The notes under the pieces are model-generated. The model worked only from the letters and a program-made list of their open reading frames with translations. It searched no databases and had not been told where the DNA came from. The translations under genes were made by a program, and so were the position numbers. A stretch of 64,000 nucleotides of DNA from Desulfosporosinus youngiae DSM 17734 (GTDB lineage Bacteria; Bacillota; Desulfitobacteriia; Desulfitobacteriales; Desulfitobacteriaceae): NCBI RefSeq assembly GCF_000244895.1, contig NZ_CM001441.1, positions 2,748,226 to 2,812,225 of the forward strand, in the 5' to 3' direction. Positions 59,745 through 64,000 of the stretch are shown here, in pieces. Each line of letters starts with the position of its first letter. Position 1 is the first letter of the stretch.

Positions 59745-62700
59745 ATGAGTCCAAATAAAATAGGTTCTGTTTTGATTGTAGGCGCAGGGATTGCGGGGAT
59801 TCAAGCGGCACTGGATTTGGCAGAGTCGGGATACTTAGTTCATTTGGTAGAAGAATCGTCAGCAATTGGCGGAACTATGCCGATGTTGGACAAAACGTTC
59901 CCGACCAATGATTGCTCGATGTGTATTTTATCCCCTAAATTGGTTGAGTGTGGACGCCATCTTAACGTCAGAACCTACACCAACTCACAAGTTGTCAAAA
60001 CCGAAGGAGAAGCCGGAAATTTCAAAGTCACCATTAAACAAAAGGCCCGTTATATTGATCTGGAAAAATGTACCGGCTGCGGAGCATGTGCTGAAGCTTG
60101 TCCGGTAAAAGTCGATGATGAATTCAATCAAGGCTTAGGAAAACGTAAAGCCGCGTTTAAACAATATTCACAAGCCTTCCCTAATGCCTATGGAATTGAT
60201 GAAAAGAATTGTTTGTATCAGTCCCGGGGTAAAGCAAAAGGCAAAGAGATCTGCATGAAATGCGTTAAAGCATGTCAAGCCGGTGCGGTCGATCATCATA
60301 TGGAAGACAAAGAATTCGAAGTTGAAGTAGGCTCCATGATCCTTAATCCCGGATTCAAAATTTTTGATGCCTCTTCCCTCGATTATTACGGTTACGGAAA
60401 AATTAAAAGTGTTATCACAAGTCTTGAGTTCGAGCGTCTGCTCAGTGCCTCAGGACCTTTCGACGGACATCTGGTAAGGCCTTTTGACAAAAAAGAACCG
60501 CAGAAAATCGCCTGGATTCAGTGCGTCGGCTCCAGAAACGCTAAAATTGACAAAAACTACTGTTCCGGTGTCTGCTGTATGTACGCCATCAAGGAAGCAG
60601 TTATTGCCAAAGAGCACAGTCACATTCCCGTCGATACAACCATTTTCTATATGGATATGAGAACTCCCGGTAAAGATTTCGAAAAATATTACAACAACGC
60701 CAAGAATCAGCAGGGAGTTAATTTCATTCGTTCCCGTGTCTATGAAGTTGTAGAAGCTACAGATGATTCCGGAGATGCGGTCATCAGATACTCCACAGAA
60801 GATGGTCAGCTTAAAATGGATCAATTTGATTTAGTTGTTCTGTCAGTGGGTCTTGAGCCGGGCGACAGTTCCAAAGAACTAGCCAAACTCTTAGACCTTA
60901 AAGTTAATAAATATGGATTCGCAGAGCTTGAGCCGCTAACCGGAGTAAACACCTCTAAAGAAGGGGTTTATGCAGCAGGAGCTTTCAGCGGTCCGAGAGA
61001 TATTCCTGAAACCGTTATGCAGGCCAGTGCAGCCGCCGGTGCCGCCTCTGCCTTATTAGCGGAAGAGCGGGGAACCTTAGTCAGTGAAAAAGAATATCCG
61101 CCTGAAATGGATGTAGCCGGAGATGTTATCCGAACAGGTGTCTTTATTTGTCACTGCGGTGTCAATATCGGCAGTGTTGTTAATGTACCAAGTGTCGTCG
61201 AATACGCAAAAACCTTGCCCACGGTAGCCTATGCCACCGATAAAATCTATGCTTGTTCTCAAGATGCTCAGGCTTCCATCAAAGCCTTGATCAGTGAACA
61301 AAAACTTAACAGAATTGTGGTTTCTTCCTGTAGTCCGCGAACTCACGAGCCTTTATTCCAAGAAACATTGAAGGAAGCCGGTTTGAATGCGCACTTGTTC
61401 GACATGGCAAACATCCGTGACCAATGTTCTTGGGTTCATATGAACGAGCCTGAAAAAGCAACCGAAAAAGCGAAAGATCTCACAAAGTTAGCTATCGTGC
61501 GTGCTTCCATGCAGCAGCAAACCCAGCCGATTTTCATGGATATGAATCATGCCGCCCTGGTGATCGGAGGCGGAGTTGCAGGCATGACAAGTGCTCTGTC
61601 CCTTGCGGATCAAGGATATGAAGTTCATTTAGTGGAAAAAACCGATGTTTTAGGCGGCGTAGCCAGAAGATTCTCCACTGGTTTCAGAGGAGAAGATATG
61701 AAAGCCTTTGTTGCCGGGCTTATTGAAAAAGTAAGCAGCCATCCGAAGATTAAACTTCACGTTGGTGTGGGAATTAAAGATGTCGGCGGTTTCTTAGGCA
61801 ACTTTACCACCACCTTGGAAAATGGTGAACAGATCGCCCACGGTGTTGCACTTCTGACCATCGGCGGTCAGGAATATAAACCGAACGAGTATCTCTATGG
61901 CCAAGACGAGCGTGTCATGACCCAAATTGAAATGGACGAAGCTCTTTACAATCATGATGCCAAAGTGGAAAATGCCAAGAATTTTGTCTTCATTCAATGT
62001 GTAGGTTCCCGCTCTGAGGAAAATCCCTATTGCAGCCGTACTTGCTGTACAAAATCAGTTAAGCTGGCACTTAAAGTCAAGAAGAAAAACCCGGGAGCTA
62101 ATGTCTTTATCTTATATCGTGATATGAGAACTTATAGTTACTTTGAAGAGGACTATGAGGAAGCAAGACGCATCGGTATCATCTTCGTCCGCTATAGTGA
62201 GAATGCCAAACCGGTTGTTGCTAAAGAAGGGGATGCCCTTGTTGTAACAATTAATGATCATGTCTTAGACAGGCCCATTGAAATTGAAACAGATGTGCTT
62301 TGCTTAGCTGCTGCTATTAAAGCCCCTGAAGACGGCAAGAAACTCTCCAAGTGGTTCAAAATTCCGCTCAATGCCGACGGATTCTTCTTAGAGGCTCATA
62401 TGAAGCTGCGTCCCGTTGACTTCAGTACGGATGGAGTGTTTATGGCCGGTATTGCCCACAGTCCGAAGAACATGGAAGAAGTCATTGCCCAGGCTAAAGC
62501 AGCGGCAGGACGTGCAGGGGTAGCCTTGTCTAAGGATCAAGTAGAATCAGCGGGTCTGAATGCCTTTGTCAATAAACGCAAATGTACCGCTTGCGGAACC
62601 TGTGAGGCTGTCTGTTCAGCTAAAGCAGTCACCGTTGATCATGAAAATCGCGTAGCAGTTGTTAATGATGCCTTATGTAAAGGCTGCGGAGCATGTGCTT

Positions 62701-62777
62701 CCAGTTGCCGCTGCGGCGCTATCAGTCTCAGAGGATGTACCAACGAGCAAATTGTCGAGATGTTAAACTCCCTATAG
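59745..62777 (+). CDS. hdrA: Double-module HdrA-like FAD/iron-sulfur protein
   Basis: A 1010-residue soluble flavoprotein from ATG 59745 (AGAGGGG ribosome site). Module 1 (about 1-455) has the FAD motif VGAGIAGIQAALDLAESGY and a ferredoxin-like insert with CTGCGACAEACP (about 109) and CMKCVKACQAG. Module 2 (about 460-1010) opens with the HdrA hallmark FICHCGVNIG, has a second FAD motif IGGGVAGMTSALSLADQGY (about 606), and ends in two 4Fe-4S sites, CTACGTCEAVC and CKGCGACASSC (about 945-985). Methanogen HdrA is about 650 residues. It is the core of flavin-based electron bifurcation complexes, and mvhD follows. Confidence 0.9.
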   Translation: MSPNKIGSVLIVGAGIAGIQAALDLAESGYLVHLVEESSAIGGTMPMLDKTFPTNDCSMCILSPKLVECGRHLNVRTYTNSQVVKTEGEAGNFKVTIKQKARYIDLEKCTGCGACAEACPVKVDDEFNQGLGKRKAAFKQYSQAFPNAYGIDEKNCLYQSRGKAKGKEICMKCVKACQAGAVDHHMEDKEFEVEVGSMILNPGFKIFDASSLDYYGYGKIKSVITSLEFERLLSASGPFDGHLVRPFDKKEPQKIAWIQCVGSRNAKIDKNYCSGVCCMYAIKEAVIAKEHSHIPVDTTIFYMDMRTPGKDFEKYYNNAKNQQGVNFIRSRVYEVVEATDDSGDAVIRYSTEDGQLKMDQFDLVVLSVGLEPGDSSKELAKLLDLKVNKYGFAELEPLTGVNTSKEGVYAAGAFSGPRDIPETVMQASAAAGAASALLAEERGTLVSEKEYPPEMDVAGDVIRTGVFICHCGVNIGSVVNVPSVVEYAKTLPTVAYATDKIYACSQDAQASIKALISEQKLNRIVVSSCSPRTHEPLFQETLKEAGLNAHLFDMANIRDQCSWVHMNEPEKATEKAKDLTKLAIVRASMQQQTQPIFMDMNHAALVIGGGVAGMTSALSLADQGYEVHLVEKTDVLGGVARRFSTGFRGEDMKAFVAGLIEKVSSHPKIKLHVGVGIKDVGGFLGNFTTTLENGEQIAHGVALLTIGGQEYKPNEYLYGQDERVMTQIEMDEALYNHDAKVENAKNFVFIQCVGSRSEENPYCSRTCCTKSVKLALKVKKKNPGANVFILYRDMRTYSYFEEDYEEARRIGIIFVRYSENAKPVVAKEGDALVVTINDHVLDRPIEIETDVLCLAAAIKAPEDGKKLSKWFKIPLNADGFFLEAHMKLRPVDFSTDGVFMAGIAHSPKNMEEVIAQAKAAAGRAGVALSKDQVESAGLNAFVNKRKCTACGTCEAVCSAKAVTVDHENRVAVVNDALCKGCGACASSCRCGAISLRGCTNEQIVEMLNSL

Positions 62778-62810
62778 ATTTTGGGCACCTAACTAACTAG
62801 GGAAAGGTAG

Positions 62811-63284
62811 ATGATTATGGGAGAAATTCAGGTAGAAACTGAAACGAAAAACTATGAGCCAAAAATTGCAGCCTTCTTGTGTAACTGGTGCAGTTATGCA
62901 GGTGCAGACCTTGCAGGCGTTGGCAGAATTCAATATCCGGCTACAATCAGAACCATCAGAGTCCCATGTTCCGGAAGAATCAATCCTTTATATGTTCTGA
63001 AAGCAATGGCCAATGGGGCGGACGGGGTTTTAGTATCCGGATGCCACCCGGGGGATTGCCACTATATCAGCGGAAACTATGTGGCACGAAGAAAATTTGC
63101 CCTAATTAAATCATTGCTGAACCATGTAGGTTTAGAGGAAGACCGGGTCAATTTCTCTTGGGTATCAGCAGCGGAAGGTATTCGTTTTGCGGAAGTTGTA
63201 AAAGGAGTTACCGAGCGTGTTAGTGCCCTTGGTCCTAATAACGGGATATTTAAAGTAGATGACGGGGGTGCAGCGGGTGAATAA
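62811..63284 (+). CDS. mvhD: MvhD-type hydrogenase/heterodisulfide reductase iron-sulfur subunit
   Basis: A 157-residue 2Fe-2S protein with the conserved cysteines in FLCNWCSYAGADLAG (about 24-38), RVPCSGRI and VSGCHPGDCHY (about 77-87). MvhD passes electrons between a dehydrogenase or hydrogenase and the flavin of HdrA. It is 33 bases after hdrA. ATG 62811 and 62817 are both possible. The C-terminus (about 140-157) overlaps the next gene. Confidence 0.92.
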   Translation: MIMGEIQVETETKNYEPKIAAFLCNWCSYAGADLAGVGRIQYPATIRTIRVPCSGRINPLYVLKAMANGADGVLVSGCHPGDCHYISGNYVARRKFALIKSLLNHVGLEEDRVNFSWVSAAEGIRFAEVVKGVTERVSALGPNNGIFKVDDGGAAGE

Positions 63285-64000
63285 TGTCATTAGCGATATC
63301 CGGGAAAAGGCCCGTCAGTTGCTGGCTGAAGGCAAAGTCGATGTAGTTATCGGCTACGAAAAAGGATCCTTACCTCTTAAAGCGACCCCATGCTTTGTGC
63401 ATTCTCCTGAAGGTGCCGATTTATTGATCTGGGATGAAACCTGTGAGAATAACTTAGCTGGGTACGTTGCTCAGACTCCTGGCAAAAAAGCCATTATCGC
63501 TAAAGGGTGTGACAGCCGCGCTCTGGCGGTCCTTTTACAAGAAAACCAACTGGTCAGAGATGACCTGTATATCATCGGGGTTTCCTGTCATGGCGTTATC
63601 GATCAACGGAAAATCGGAGCTGACGTCGGAGAAATCCTAGAGGCTGGTATCAGTGACGGAAAAATATCCGTTAAAGGGATGGAAGGAGATAAGGAGTATC
63701 TTTTTGCTGAACTTAAAGACGCTACCTGTCAGACCTGCCGTTATCCCAACCCGGTTATGGAAGATGTTCATATTGGGGAAACCATCCAAGTTTCTCAAGA
63801 CGCCCCGGACTTTGCTGATGTTATCGCTTTAGAAGAAAAATCAGCGGGCGAACGCCAGGATTATTTCAAAGAGCAAATGAGCAAATGCATCCGCTGTTAT
63901 GCTTGTCGCAATGCATGTCCATTATGCTATTGCCAGGAATGTTTCGTGGACTGCAACTCCCCAAGATGGCTGACAGGCGGAGTAAACCGCGCCGAAAATC
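63277..64000 (+). CDS. FrhB-like 4Fe-4S protein, N-terminal part (partial)
   Basis: The frame is open from GTG 63277 (or GTG 63268) to the window end, 241 codons. It starts MNNVISDIREKARQLL and contains the KGCDSRALAVLLQENQL and GVSCHGVIDQRKIG segments found in FrhB-related coenzyme-F420 hydrogenase beta subunits and in HdrA-linked electron input proteins. Cysteine pairs at DATCQTCRYP and a dense cluster CIRCYACRNACPLCYCQEC near residue 210 would bind two 4Fe-4S clusters. It overlaps mvhD by 8 bases, so all three genes are one operon. No F420 is expected in this lineage; the cofactor may be ferredoxin or NAD. Confidence 0.8.
   Translation, partial: MNNVISDIREKARQLLAEGKVDVVIGYEKGSLPLKATPCFVHSPEGADLLIWDETCENNLAGYVAQTPGKKAIIAKGCDSRALAVLLQENQLVRDDLYIIGVSCHGVIDQRKIGADVGEILEAGISDGKISVKGMEGDKEYLFAELKDATCQTCRYPNPVMEDVHIGETIQVSQDAPDFADVIALEEKSAGERQDYFKEQMSKCIRCYACRNACPLCYCQECFVDCNSPRWLTGGVNRAEN

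Noticed and set aside
1-64000. CRISPR array, tRNA or rRNA genes
   Set aside because: No regularly spaced repeats, cloverleaf signals or rRNA-like stretches were found on reading through.

Overview
The window reads as a chromosome segment of an anaerobic, spore-former-lineage Firmicute of the Peptococcaceae type (Desulfosporosinus or Desulfitobacterium-like). This is an inference from gene content: an anaerobic (cobalt-early) B12 pathway, methanol:corrinoid methyltransferases, a doubled HdrA with MvhD, AddAB, and molybdenum-cofactor genes. No rRNA, tRNA, CRISPR array or phage was seen.

Layout. (1) 1-12262 is a molybdenum-flavoured island: the end of an ABC permease, its ATPase and a radical SAM enzyme; a HTH/periplasmic-binding-protein-like regulator on the minus strand; a Moco-type riboswitch in front of a methyltransferase plus FecBCD-type metal-oxyanion importer; a DUF364 protein; MoeA; an XdhC-family protein; and a molbindin. 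A short shared motif (CTAACGTAA) lies upstream of three of these units. (2) 12291-12869 is a Uma2-family nuclease. (3) 13195-26543 is a cobalamin riboswitch followed by fifteen tightly packed genes that take sirohydrochlorin to adenosylcobinamide phosphate (cbiET, L, F, G, H, J, X, C, P, B, A, cobO, pduX, cobD); cbiD and the nucleotide-loop genes are not here. (4) 26541-27589 is an AbrB/PIN toxin-antitoxin cassette between two near-identical direct repeats. (5) 27739-34439 is a methanol (C1) corrinoid methyltransferase locus: a methyl-THF-type methyltransferase, a CobW GTPase, MtaC, MtaB, a PocR/AraC regulator and a second corrinoid protein. (6) 34600-45167 holds a second cobalamin riboswitch driving a lone methyltransferase, a small membrane/DUF2089 group on the minus strand, and a methyltransferase plus nickel/peptide-type ABC importer behind two tandem GTTAG-N6-CTAAC palindromes, followed by a Fur-box promoter and an AraC regulator. 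(7) 45281-51404 carries cardiolipin synthase, an ECF sigma factor with a DUF4349 protein, a YitT protein and a polysaccharide deacetylase. (8) 51531-59173 is addB-addA. (9) 59745-64000 is hdrA-mvhD and the start of an FrhB-like iron-sulfur gene.

How it fits together. Corrinoid made by region 3 is consumed by region 5, and methyl groups entering there should be oxidised through methyl-THF, for which HdrA/MvhD-type electron bifurcation modules are frequent partners. Molybdenum uptake and cofactor genes would serve formate dehydrogenases or other molybdo/tungsto-enzymes.

The most unusual things seen are a modular interspersed repeat family (about 2232-2536, 49010-49226, 49349-49670, 59140-59378 reversed) that even supplies the last codons of addA, and three separate stand-alone SAM methyltransferases, two leading metal-importer operons and one alone under a B12 riboswitch.
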